DNA from: Paraburkholderia phenazinium
Lineage (GTDB): Bacteria; Pseudomonadota; Gammaproteobacteria; Burkholderiales; Burkholderiaceae
Direction of reading: 5' to 3'
Length of the DNA: 64,000 nt
NCBI RefSeq assembly: GCF_900142845.1
Contig: NZ_FSRU01000002.1
Span: forward strand, 2,356,001 to 2,420,000
Part shown: positions 8,484 through 16,984 of the stretch, one piece after another
How positions within the stretch are numbered: position 1 is the stretch's first letter
Layout of the letters: each line of letters starts with the position of its first letter
The notes under the pieces: generated by a model
The model's database searches: none
The model's input: the letters and a program-made list of their open reading frames with translations, nothing else
What the model was told of the DNA's origin: nothing
Translations under genes and position numbers: made by a program

Positions 8484-9869
8484 ATGACCCACGCCGACAC
8501 GCTCTTCCGCCCCGACCTGCTCGCCAAGTACAGCGCAAACGGTCCACGGTATACGTCCTATCCGACCGCCCTTCAGTTCCGCGACAATTTCGATCCGGCC
8601 GACTACCGGCGCGCCGCGGCCGATCCGGGCGCCTCTGCGACGGATCTCTCGCTCTACTTCCACATTCCGTTCTGCGACACCGTCTGCTTCTATTGCGGCT
8701 GCAACAAGGTGGCGACGAAAAACCGCGCACGCGCGCGCCCTTACCTCGACCGCCTCAAGCGCGAACTCGCGTTACAAGCGGCCTGCTTCGACACCTCGCG
8801 GCCGGTTTCGCAACTGCACTGGGGCGGCGGCACGCCGACCTTCCTGTCGCACGACGAAATGAGCGAGTTGATGGCGGCCACCCGCCGGCACTTCACGCTG
8901 AGTCCCGATGCGTCCGGCGAGTTTTCGATTGAAGTCGACCCGCGCGAGGCATCGGCGCAGACCATCGTGCATCTGCGCACGCTCGGCTTTAACCGGTTGA
9001 GCCTCGGCGTGCAGGACTTCGATCCGCTGGTCCAGCAGGCCATCAACCGTATCCAGCCGCTCGAGATGACAGCCTCGGTGATGCGCGCCGCACGCGCGAC
9101 GGGGTTTCACTCTATCGGCGTCGACCTGATCTACGGACTGCCGCATCAAACCGTCGACAGCTTCAGCCGCACGCTCGACACCATCCTCGCGCTCGCGCCT
9201 GACCGGCTGTCGGTGTTCGGCTATGCGCACATGCCGCAGCTCTTCAAGATGCAGCGGCAAATGGACGCCACCGCGCTGCCCTCACCCGCCGTGCGTCTGG
9301 CGATCCTGCGGCTGGTGGTGGAGCGTCTGACGAGCGCGGGGTATGTGTACATCGGCATGGATCATTTCGCGCTACCCACCGACGAGCTGGCGCGCGCACA
9401 GCAACAGCGCACCTTGCAGCGCAATTTCCAGGGTTACAGCACGCGGGCGGAATGCGATCTGATCGGCTTTGGGGTGTCGTCGATCGGCAAGGTGGGCGAC
9501 GTGTATGCGCAGAACGCCAAGGATCTGCCGGGCTACGGCGCGGCGATCGACGCCGGCCGCCTCGCGATCGCGCGTGGTGTGAAGCTGACCGCCGACGACC
9601 GCTTGCGGCGCGACATCATCACGCAACTGATGTGCAACCTCGAACTGCGCTTCGATGAATTCGAAGCGGCGTATGGCATCCGCTTCGCCAAGACGTTCGC
9701 CCCGGAACTGGAACGCTTGCGCGGGTTTGCGGTGGACGGGCTAGTGTCGCTCGGCGTCGGCAAGCTCGAAGTATTGATGGCCGGAAGGATGCTGGTGCGC
9801 AACATCGCAATGGTGTTCGACCGGTATCTTGGGCAGCAGACCATAGAGCGGTTTTCACGGACGGTTTGA
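8484..9869 (+). CDS. hemN: oxygen-independent coproporphyrinogen III oxidase HemN
   Basis: This radical-SAM enzyme converts coproporphyrinogen III to protoporphyrinogen IX without oxygen, in haem synthesis. The cluster motif CDTVCFYCGC provides the three cysteines for the 4Fe-4S centre. GGGTPTFL is the SAM-binding loop, and GVDLIYGLPHQT and the C-terminal HemN domain follow. The chosen ATG gives 461 residues and aligns the opening with GPRYTSYPTA, as in E. coli HemN. The frame is open back to 8313 and could add up to 57 unrelated residues, so the start is uncertain; no good Shine-Dalgarno marks either choice. I see no clear FNR-type palindrome upstream. Confidence 0.95.
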   Translation: MTHADTLFRPDLLAKYSANGPRYTSYPTALQFRDNFDPADYRRAAADPGASATDLSLYFHIPFCDTVCFYCGCNKVATKNRARARPYLDRLKRELALQAACFDTSRPVSQLHWGGGTPTFLSHDEMSELMAATRRHFTLSPDASGEFSIEVDPREASAQTIVHLRTLGFNRLSLGVQDFDPLVQQAINRIQPLEMTASVMRAARATGFHSIGVDLIYGLPHQTVDSFSRTLDTILALAPDRLSVFGYAHMPQLFKMQRQMDATALPSPAVRLAILRLVVERLTSAGYVYIGMDHFALPTDELARAQQQRTLQRNFQGYSTRAECDLIGFGVSSIGKVGDVYAQNAKDLPGYGAAIDAGRLAIARGVKLTADDRLRRDIITQLMCNLELRFDEFEAAYGIRFAKTFAPELERLRGFAVDGLVSLGVGKLEVLMAGRMLVRNIAMVFDRYLGQQTIERFSRTV

Positions 9870-10009
9870 GGGGCGGGTAAGTGCAGACCGGTCGCAGATT
9901 CTGCCCGGGAAGCCGATTGTCACCAGGCGAACTTGCCCGGCGCGGCGTTTTCGGACATAATCTGCGTTTCCCGCCGCGCGCAGCCTTATGCGCACGTGTC
10001 GCAAGACAA

Positions 10010-10094
10010 GCCCAGGTGGTGAAACAGGTAGACGCAGGGGACTCAAAATCCCCCGCCGCAAGGCGTGCCGGTTCGAGTCCGGCCCTGGGCACCA
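10010..10094 (+). tRNA. tRNA-Leu (anticodon CAA)
   Basis: This is a class II tRNA of 85 nt with a long variable arm. The acceptor GCCCAGG pairs with CCTGGGC, followed by ACCA. The anticodon stem GGGGA/TCCCC has loop CTCAAAA giving anticodon CAA. The variable arm CGCCGCAAGGCGT and the T arm GGTTCGAGTCC are clear. A weak GC stem followed by T-rich sequence lies at 10123-10160. Confidence 0.93.
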
Positions 10095-10253
10095 GTCAAT
10101 CGTTTCGTCAAGTTCTACTCCCAACCCCGCAAGAGCCTCGTGCCTGTGGGGTTTGTTGTTTCAAGGGACTCCGCGCAAGTTTGTTGCCGCCGCGCGTGGC
10201 AAACCGCCCAGGCGCAGCGACACCCGTGCCCGCCCCGCGGCACGGCGCGTATC

Positions 10254-11366
10254 TCACCCCTCCAGAAACTCGTTCAGCAAACGATTCACCTCCGACGCCG
10301 CTTCCATCTGCACCATGTGCCCTTTGCCCCCTAGCACATGCACGCGGACCTCGCCCGGCAGTCCCTGCGCATGCGAAGCCGGGATGATCTGATCGCCCTC
10401 CCCCCAGATCACCAGGACGCGCGGCGCGAGCCCCGCCAGCCGGTCGCGATAGCCCGCGCGCTGCGCGTCGCCCTCAAATGCGGACGCAGCAATCTTGCGC
10501 AACGCCTCCTGCACGCCTTCGAGCCGCTTGTACTTGACGATATCCTCCACGAGCTGACGCGTGACGAGCGACGGATCGGCGAACAGCTTCGCCAGTTGCG
10601 GCTTGAGCGCATTGCGATTGCTGCCTTCCGTGAAGCCGTTGATGTAAGCGCCATTGATCTCCTTGCCCAGACCCGCACCGGAAATCAAGGAGAGCGAAGC
10701 AACGCGCGTGGGCGCCTGATCGGCCACCGTCATCGCCACTAGCGCGCCCATCGAATGGCCGATCAGATGCGCACGTTCGATGCCGCGCTCGTCCATGAAC
10801 GCGATCACGGCATCCGCCAGCTCCTGCGCACTGCCGCTCTCGACGGCTTTGCCCGACTCGCCGTGACCCGGCAAATCAAGCGCCCACACGGTGCGATGCG
10901 CGGCGAGATCGGCGTGATTGAACAGCCAGTTGTTCAGATCGCCACCGAAGCCGTGAATCAGCACCGCGGGTGTGCCGCCCTCGCCCAGCTTCAGATAGCG
11001 CACCGTGCGTCCGCCGATCTGCGCTTTCTCAGGCTGTGGCCCGCTTTCGCCCGCTTCCGCGCTGGCCGGCACGAAGTCGCGCTGGAACGCTTCCACCGCG
11101 GCATCGATCTCGGCCTCGCCGGCTTCGGCGTCGGCCACCACCGCGAGCAACGTGCCGACGGCCAAGGTGTCGCCCTCCTGCGCGATCTGCCGCCGCAAGA
11201 TGCCGTCGAACGCACATTCGACGCCCGACGCAATCTTGTCCGTCTCCACGTCGAGGATCTCATCGCCTTTGGCGACCCGGTCGCCGATCGCCTTGAGCCA
11301 GCCGTTCACCTGTCCGTGCTCCATCGACAGGCCCCACTTGGGCATCGTAATCATATGAATCGGCAT
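10254..11366 (-). CDS. acoC: acetoin dehydrogenase E2, dihydrolipoyl acetyltransferase AcoC
   Basis: This 370-residue E2 component of the acetoin dehydrogenase complex transfers the acetyl group from the E1 enzyme to CoA. Residues 1-75 form a lipoyl domain with the attachment lysine in DVETDKIAS. From about residue 120 the rest is an alpha/beta-hydrolase fold with nucleophile elbow GHSMGA and the C-terminal GKGHMVQME histidine region. This lipoyl-hydrolase fusion, rather than a classical catalytic E2 domain, is characteristic of AcoC of Pseudomonas and Cupriavidus. It starts 3 nt after acoB and is the last gene of the operon. No E3 gene (acoL) follows, so a lipoamide dehydrogenase from elsewhere must serve. 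Confidence 0.92.
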   Translation of the reverse strand: MPIHMITMPKWGLSMEHGQVNGWLKAIGDRVAKGDEILDVETDKIASGVECAFDGILRRQIAQEGDTLAVGTLLAVVADAEAGEAEIDAAVEAFQRDFVPASAEAGESGPQPEKAQIGGRTVRYLKLGEGGTPAVLIHGFGGDLNNWLFNHADLAAHRTVWALDLPGHGESGKAVESGSAQELADAVIAFMDERGIERAHLIGHSMGALVAMTVADQAPTRVASLSLISGAGLGKEINGAYINGFTEGSNRNALKPQLAKLFADPSLVTRQLVEDIVKYKRLEGVQEALRKIAASAFEGDAQRAGYRDRLAGLAPRVLVIWGEGDQIIPASHAQGLPGEVRVHVLGGKGHMVQMEAASEVNRLLNEFLEG

Positions 11367-11369
11367 CGC

Positions 11370-12374
11370 TTAGCCTCGCACTTTCAGCACGGCGTCGGCA
11401 ATCTGCTGGGCCGACGGGATGTACATGTCCTCGAGCACGCCGGCGAACGGCGTGGGCGTATGCGGCGCGGTCACCATTTCGATCGGCGCCTTCAGCGAAT
11501 GAAACGCGCGTTGCGCGATCAGTGCGGAAATGTCGGTGGCCATCGAGCAGCGCGGGTTGGCTTCGTCGACCACCACCACGCGGCCGGTCCGCTCGGCGCT
11601 CTCGAGGATCGTCTCCTCGTCGAGCGGCGAGGTGGTGCGCAAATCGATCACCTCCACGTCGATGCCGTCCTTCGCGAGTTTTTCCGCGGCCTCCGTGGCG
11701 TAGTGCACCATGCGCCCATACGTGACGATCGTCGCGTCGTTACCCTCACGCACCACATTGGCTTCGCCGAACGGAATCGCATACGACTCTTCCGGCACGT
11801 CGCCTTCGCGTCCGTATAGCAGCTTGTGCTCGCAGAAGATCACCGGATCGTTGTCGCGGATCGCCTGAATCAAGAGGCCTTTCGCGTCATAAGGCGTGGA
11901 CGGACACACCACTTTCAAACCGGGGATATGCGTGAACAGCGAGGTCAACATTTGCGAATGCTGCGCGGCCGCTCGCAAGCCGGCGCCCTGCATCGCGCGA
12001 ATCACGACCGGCGTGACCGCCTTGCCGCCGAACATATAACGGAATTTCGCGGCCTGATTGAAGATCTGGTCAAAGCAGACGCCCATGAAATCGATGAACA
12101 TCAACTCTGCCACCGGCCGCATGCCGCACGCCGCCGCACCCACTGCCGCGCCGATATAACCGCCCTCGGAGAGCGGCGTATCGAGCACACGGCCCGGATA
12201 CTTGTGAAACAGGCCTTTCGTCACACCGAGTACGCCGCCCCATGCATCCTGCTCGCCGGGCGAGCCGGCGCCGCCGGCGTTGTCCTCGCCCATCACGATG
12301 ACGGTTTCATCGCGGGCCATTTCCTGACTCAGTGCTTCGTTGATTGCCTGAGAGAAGGTGATTTTGCGTGCCAT
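11370..12374 (-). CDS. acoB: acetoin dehydrogenase E1 beta subunit AcoB
   Basis: This 334-residue beta chain of the thiamine-diphosphate-dependent acetoin:DCPIP oxidoreductase cleaves acetoin to acetaldehyde and an acetyl unit together with AcoA. It has the transketolase pyrimidine-domain pattern (GEDNAGGAGSP, then DTPLSEGGYIGAAVGAA with the cofactor Glu) and the C-terminal transketolase domain (EVIDLRTTSPLDEETI, VVVDEANPRCSMATDI). An AGGAG sits 7 nt before the ATG. It lies 38 nt downstream of acoA and 3 nt upstream of acoC, consistent with one transcript. Confidence 0.95.
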   Translation of the reverse strand: MARKITFSQAINEALSQEMARDETVIVMGEDNAGGAGSPGEQDAWGGVLGVTKGLFHKYPGRVLDTPLSEGGYIGAAVGAAACGMRPVAELMFIDFMGVCFDQIFNQAAKFRYMFGGKAVTPVVIRAMQGAGLRAAAQHSQMLTSLFTHIPGLKVVCPSTPYDAKGLLIQAIRDNDPVIFCEHKLLYGREGDVPEESYAIPFGEANVVREGNDATIVTYGRMVHYATEAAEKLAKDGIDVEVIDLRTTSPLDEETILESAERTGRVVVVDEANPRCSMATDISALIAQRAFHSLKAPIEMVTAPHTPTPFAGVLEDMYIPSAQQIADAVLKVRG

Positions 12375-12412
12375 GTCTATCTCCTGGATCGTTTAGGTAT
12401 GCAACGGATGCG

Positions 12413-13396
12413 TTACGGATAGGACACGTACACGTCGCTCAACAGGTCCTCGGCGGTGGGCAACGGCGCGGCTTTAGCTTCGCTCACGGCGCTGTCGATC
12501 AAGCTCTTCACCTCCGCATCGATGCCGCGCAACTGAGCCGCGGTGAGCATCTCCGCGCGCACCACGCGCTCCTCGAAACGCTTCAGGCAGTCTTTCTCGT
12601 CGCGCAGTTTCTGCACTTCGCCGGGCGCGCGATAAGTCTGCGCATCGCCTTCGAAATGGCCGAAATAACGCGAGAATTTCACTTCGACGAGCGTCGGGCC
12701 GCCGCCCTGACGCGCCCTTTCGATCGCTTCGCCGAGCGCTTCGTGCACCGCGAAGAAATCGAAGCCGTCGACGATCACGCCCGGCATGCCGAAGCCGCTC
12801 GCGCGGTCTGCGATGTTGTCGGTCGCCACCGACCACGTCGACGACGTCGCTTCCGCGTAACCATTGTTCTCCGCCACGAAAATCGCCGGCAAGCGCCACA
12901 CCGAGGCGAGGTTCATCGACTCGAAGATCACGCCCTGATTCGACGCGCCGTCGCCGAAGAAACACACGCCCACGCCGCCGGACTTCTTGTACTTGGCCGC
13001 GAGCGCCGCCCCGCAGATCAACGGGCCGCCCGCGCCGACGATGCCGTTCGCGCCGAGCATCCCCTTCGACAGATCCGCAATGTGCATCGAGCCGCCTTTG
13101 CCGTGGCACACCCCGGTTTTGCGGCCGTAGATCTCGGCCATCATGCCGCGCACGTCCACGCCTTTGGCGATGCAATGCCCGTGGCCCCGATGCGTGGTCG
13201 CCACATAGTCCGCGTCGTTCAGATGCAGCATCGTGCCGACCGCCGACGCCTCTTCGCCCGCGTACAGATGCACGAAACCGGGTATTTCGCCGGTTGCGAA
13301 CTCCACGTGCAGGCGCTCCTCGAACTCGCGGATCGTACGCATCATCCGATACGCCTTCAGCAATTCGTCCTTGCTCAAATCCGTTGAAACCGACAT
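12413..13396 (-). CDS. acoA: acetoin dehydrogenase E1 alpha subunit AcoA
   Basis: This 327-residue alpha chain binds thiamine diphosphate. The ThDP motif runs from GDGASNQG near residue 155 to the ENNGYAEAT segment near residue 182. The HRGHGHCIAKG segment and the GKGGSMHIAD phosphate-binding loop are as in pyruvate and branched-chain dehydrogenase E1 alpha chains. Neighbouring acoB, acoC and acoX make acetoin the likely substrate. AAGGAG precedes the ATG by about 8 nt. About 40 bp separate it from acoX. Confidence 0.95.
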   Translation of the reverse strand: MSVSTDLSKDELLKAYRMMRTIREFEERLHVEFATGEIPGFVHLYAGEEASAVGTMLHLNDADYVATTHRGHGHCIAKGVDVRGMMAEIYGRKTGVCHGKGGSMHIADLSKGMLGANGIVGAGGPLICGAALAAKYKKSGGVGVCFFGDGASNQGVIFESMNLASVWRLPAIFVAENNGYAEATSSTWSVATDNIADRASGFGMPGVIVDGFDFFAVHEALGEAIERARQGGGPTLVEVKFSRYFGHFEGDAQTYRAPGEVQKLRDEKDCLKRFEERVVRAEMLTAAQLRGIDAEVKSLIDSAVSEAKAAPLPTAEDLLSDVYVSYP

Positions 13397-13439
13397 GGTG
13401 TGTCTCCTTGAAATGAATGCCCTGTCTGTCCACCGCTAC

Positions 13440-14504
13440 CTACGTGTGCTGTGCAACGCCATTTGCCACTTCCCGAACCAGTTGCCGCGACGCCGAGTAA
13501 CGCAGCGTGCGTTCGACATCGACGGTGAGCGGTCCGTCCCAGTCGAGCGAGATTTCGTACTGGTCGCCGCGCTCGAGTTCGATTTCGCGCTCGCCGTCGA
13601 AGGCGAGCGTGCCGCGCTCCGTCTCGAGCGGCATCCAGCCGCCGACTTCGAAACGCTCGCAGGTGCGCATCAGCACCCGCTCGACGCGGCCCGGCGCGAT
13701 CGGCGCGACCAGCGGCACGCCGGATTCGCCGTGCCGCGCGAAACGCAGATGCAGGCCATGCGCCGCCGTACGCTCGACCGGCGCCCACGCGCCGCCGATC
13801 GACGACAGGCCGATACCGTCGGGCGAGGCAAAGGTGAGGAACAGCGTTTCGATATCGGACGGCTCGGAGATCGCGCGAGCGCCGACGAAGCGTTGCCGGC
13901 TCACGCAGACATCTACGAGCGCGATCTCCGAGCGGCCGCGATTGGGACCGGCGACGCAGCGCACCACGAGCCGCTTGTTGCGCGTGAAGGCCACCTCGGC
14001 CGGCACGGCGCCGGAGGTCGCCAGCGCGCCGGCGAGTCCGGCGACGGTCGCCTCGCGCAGATCGGGGAAGGCGTTGTTGGTGCCGGTCGATAACGTCAGG
14101 AGCGGCACCCGGCCGCAATGCGCGGCCACCGCGCGATGCGTGCCGTCGCCGCCGAGCACCGCGATCAGTTCCACACCGGCGCGCAGCATCGCGGCGACAC
14201 CTGCATGCGTGTCGGCGACGCTGTCGGTGATCGGTAGATCGATGAAATCGACCACGGGCCAGCGCTGCTGCGCACCCACCGCCGCATGGGTGTCGAGCGC
14301 GCGCAACAGCAGCGCAGCGACGCCGGTGCGATCGCGCAACGTCAGCACACGATCGACGCCCAGCGCGCCGAGTCCCGCCAGCAAACGCACCACCATGTTG
14401 GCTTTCTCTGAAGTCGGGAACACGGACGCGTAGCTGGTCAGGCGGCGTATATCGCGTCCCGATGCGGGGTTCGCGATCACACCAACGGTAAAGGGCGCTG
14501 GCAC
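13440..14504 (-). CDS. acoX: AcoX, NAD kinase-like protein of the acetoin operon
   Basis: This 354-residue protein belongs to the ATP-NAD kinase superfamily. It shows NPASGRDIRR at the N-terminus, the diagnostic GGDGTHR loop near residue 140 and STGTNNAFP near residue 165. AcoX is the first gene of acetoin operons in Cupriavidus and relatives; its exact reaction is not established and it is not needed for the E1/E2 chemistry. It starts with GTG, with AGGAGA about 9 nt upstream. The sigma-54 promoter at 14593-14608 lies about 90 bp upstream, so acoX leads the acoXABC transcript. Confidence 0.9.
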   Translation of the reverse strand: MPAPFTVGVIANPASGRDIRRLTSYASVFPTSEKANMVVRLLAGLGALGVDRVLTLRDRTGVAALLLRALDTHAAVGAQQRWPVVDFIDLPITDSVADTHAGVAAMLRAGVELIAVLGGDGTHRAVAAHCGRVPLLTLSTGTNNAFPDLREATVAGLAGALATSGAVPAEVAFTRNKRLVVRCVAGPNRGRSEIALVDVCVSRQRFVGARAISEPSDIETLFLTFASPDGIGLSSIGGAWAPVERTAAHGLHLRFARHGESGVPLVAPIAPGRVERVLMRTCERFEVGGWMPLETERGTLAFDGEREIELERGDQYEISLDWDGPLTVDVERTLRYSASRQLVREVANGVAQHT

Positions 14505-14592
14505 TGTGCTTGTCTCCTGTCCACGGGATATGCGGACGTTTTATTCGACACGCGGTCTTCGAATGAACGCGCGTTTGTCGTGAGCGAGACAC

Positions 14593-14608
14593 TGCAAAGC
14601 GTGTGCCA
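14593..14608 (-). promoter_or_regulatory. sigma-54 (-24/-12) promoter of acoXABC
   Basis: Read on the minus strand this is TGGCACACGCTTTGCA. It has a complete -24 TGGCAC and -12 TTGCA with the canonical 16-nt span and no mismatch at the invariant GG and GC. Transcription should begin about 12 bp downstream near 14582, roughly 78 nt before the acoX GTG. It lies between acoX and the divergent sigma-54 activator gene acoR, which explains its use. Confidence 0.88.
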
Positions 14609-14833
14609 ATGTTTCCAAACGAGCACGATGCCCCGTGAAAGTGCCTTGTTTAAAGGGCTCTTCTGTTAGTAGCGAGTGTGCGGGCCACGTCGAACGCGGC
14701 GTGACGCAACGCGCCGCGCGTCTCAAGCGGACCATGAACGCGCGTCGTGGCGAGACAGGCAAACCGGGCAGCGTCGCGTTGAGCCATATAACGCCTGCTT
14801 TGCAGCGCTCAGCGACCGCGTCTCAGGCACCGA

Positions 14834-14849
14834 TGAGACGAACGTCTCA
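14834..14849. promoter_or_regulatory. putative AcoR upstream activating sequence
   Basis: This is a perfect 7-bp inverted repeat, TGAGACG-AA-CGTCTCA, about 260 bp upstream of the predicted acoX start. Further CGTCTC half-sites occur at 14719-14725, 14819-14825 and 14852-14858. Activators of sigma-54 bind such palindromes 100-300 bp upstream, and AcoR has a C-terminal Fis-type helix-turn-helix. Assignment to AcoR is inference from position and symmetry. The site is about 100 bp before the acoR start and could also autoregulate it. Confidence 0.65.
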
Positions 14850-14945
14850 CGCGTCTCGCATGCTGCATTGCAGTGTGATTGATGCTGCTGGATGTGCTAC
14901 AAGATCAGCCTGAACTGACTGTGTGTCGCTCGACTGGAGCCGACC

Positions 14946-16913
14946 ATGCCTTACGTTTCGCAAAACCAGCATGTCGAGCGCGTGCGCGGCGCTATCGAAG
15001 GGCGCTTGCCCGCGCCCGCGGATTCCGCGCGGCTCGTCTCGTCATGGCAGCGTTCGTTCGAACAGTACCGGCTCGATCCGGGCGCCGTGATTGGACCGCG
15101 CGTCCTCACGTCTGCGGAATTGCGCGACGTACAGGGCAAGGAGGAAGCGTTCCTGCGCGCCTCGGGCCAGTGTCTGACGCGTCTGCACGACATGATCCGC
15201 GTGGCCGACTATTGCGTGATGCTCACCGACGCTCACGGGGTCACCATCGATTACCGTATCGACCGCGAGCGGCGCAGCGATTTCAAGCACGCAGGGCTCT
15301 ATATCGGATCGTGCTGGTCCGAACGCGAAGAAGGCACCTGCGGCGTGGCAAACGTGCTGACCGATCTCGCGCCCATCACCGTGCACAAGACCGATCACTT
15401 CCGTGCGGCCTTCACGACGCTGACCTGCAGCGCCGCGCCCATTTTTGCGCCCACCGGCGACATGATCGGCGTGCTCGACGCCTCCGCGGTTCGCTCGCCG
15501 GACAACCGCGACAGCCAGCGGCTTGTGTTTCAACTGGTGCGGCAAAGCGCGGGGCTGATCGAAGACGGTTACTTCCTCAATCAAACCACGCAGCACTGGA
15601 TGCTGTTCGGGCACGCGAGCCGCAACTTCGTGGAGGCGCAACCGGAGGTGCTGATCGCCTTCGACGAAAGCGGCAACCTGGTCGCCGCGAATCGCAAAGC
15701 GCGCGAATGCATTCCAGCCTTGAACGGCCCACGTCATATCGACGACGTATTCGACACTGCCGACGTGCATCTGCACGATGTCGCCCGCACGGATGCGATT
15801 GTCTGTTTGCGTCTGCGCGCAACCGGATCGACGCTCTATGCGCGGATTCGCGCGCCGCTCAAACGTGCTTCACGGACATCGGCCAGCGCAGCGGTTGGCG
15901 CTGCCCGGCTGTCGCCCAACAGCGCCCACGACCACCTGCAGGTTGGCGCACTGAGCCGTTTTCTGGGGAGCGCGGACTCGCGCATCGCACACAACGCGTC
16001 CGTGGCGATGCGGCTGATCGGCAAGCGGCTGCCGATTCTGATTCTCGGCGAAACGGGTGTCGGCAAAGAGGTCTTCGCCCGTGCGGCGCACGATTCGGGC
16101 GCACGACGCACGCGGCCATTCATCGCGGTAAATTGCGGCGCAATTCCGGAGTCGCTGATCGAGAGTGAATTGTTCGGCTACGCCCCCGGCGCGTTTACCG
16201 GCGCACGCAGCCGCGGCGCTCGCGGCAAGATTGCGCAGGCGCATACCGGCACGCTCTTTCTCGACGAAATCGGCGATATGCCGCTCAATCTGCAAACGCG
16301 CTTGCTGCGCGTGCTGGCCGAAGGCGAGGTGATGCCGCTGGGCGGCGATGCGCCGGTACGTGTCGACATTGACGTGATTTGCGCAACGCATCGCGACCTC
16401 GCGCAGATGGTTGCCGAAGGATCGTTTCGCGAGGACCTGTACTACCGTCTAAGTGGCGCCTGTTTGCCGATGCCGCCGCTGCGCGAGCGCGCGGATATCC
16501 GCGATGTCATCGCTGCCGTGTTCGACGAAGAAGCGCAAATGGCCGGCCACGTGCTGACGATAGACCCGCGGCTCGCCGAGCGCCTCGCGAGCTTCGCGTG
16601 GCCGGGCAATATCCGGCAGTTACGCAATGTGCTGCGGTATGCGTGTGCGATCTGCGATTCGTCGCGGGTCGAAATGCGGCACGTTGCGCCTGACGTCGCG
16701 GCACGGCTCGATCCTGAGGCTGCGGGCAATCGGACGTTGCCCGCAATGTTGCCGCCACAATACGACTCGCGCGACGAACGCACGCGCATAGTCGAAGCGC
16801 TCACGCGACATCAATGGCGGCCCAACGCCGCAGCGCAGGCATTGGGGATTTCGCGGGCCACCCTGTACCGGCGAATTGCCAAACTGGAGATCGTGGGGCC
16901 GCACCGTAGTTGA
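14946..16913 (+). CDS. acoR: sigma-54-dependent activator of acetoin catabolism AcoR
   Basis: This 655-residue enhancer-binding protein has a GAF-type sensor region at about residues 70-200, then a AAA+ domain: Walker A GETGVGKE, the sigma-54 contact loop GAFTGA and Walker B TLFLDEIGD. It ends in a Fis-family helix-turn-helix (NAAAQALGISRATLYRRI). Divergent placement from acoXABC and the sigma-54 promoter between them identify it as AcoR, which in Cupriavidus responds to acetoin or a related inducer. The family assignment is certain; the inducer is inferred. Confidence 0.93.
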   Translation: MPYVSQNQHVERVRGAIEGRLPAPADSARLVSSWQRSFEQYRLDPGAVIGPRVLTSAELRDVQGKEEAFLRASGQCLTRLHDMIRVADYCVMLTDAHGVTIDYRIDRERRSDFKHAGLYIGSCWSEREEGTCGVANVLTDLAPITVHKTDHFRAAFTTLTCSAAPIFAPTGDMIGVLDASAVRSPDNRDSQRLVFQLVRQSAGLIEDGYFLNQTTQHWMLFGHASRNFVEAQPEVLIAFDESGNLVAANRKARECIPALNGPRHIDDVFDTADVHLHDVARTDAIVCLRLRATGSTLYARIRAPLKRASRTSASAAVGAARLSPNSAHDHLQVGALSRFLGSADSRIAHNASVAMRLIGKRLPILILGETGVGKEVFARAAHDSGARRTRPFIAVNCGAIPESLIESELFGYAPGAFTGARSRGARGKIAQAHTGTLFLDEIGDMPLNLQTRLLRVLAEGEVMPLGGDAPVRVDIDVICATHRDLAQMVAEGSFREDLYYRLSGACLPMPPLRERADIRDVIAAVFDEEAQMAGHVLTIDPRLAERLASFAWPGNIRQLRNVLRYACAICDSSRVEMRHVAPDVAARLDPEAAGNRTLPAMLPPQYDSRDERTRIVEALTRHQWRPNAAAQALGISRATLYRRIAKLEIVGPHRS

Positions 16914-16984
16914 ACGCGGTTGACGCGTATCGCGAGGCACCGCCTGGATACTCAGGCCGTCACCCCGCAGAAGCATATCGACGG

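Noticed and set aside
10123..10160. Possible terminator after tRNA-Leu
   Set aside because: The stem AACCCC/GGGGTT is only 6 bp with a 19-nt loop and an interrupted T tract; too weak to list as a feature.
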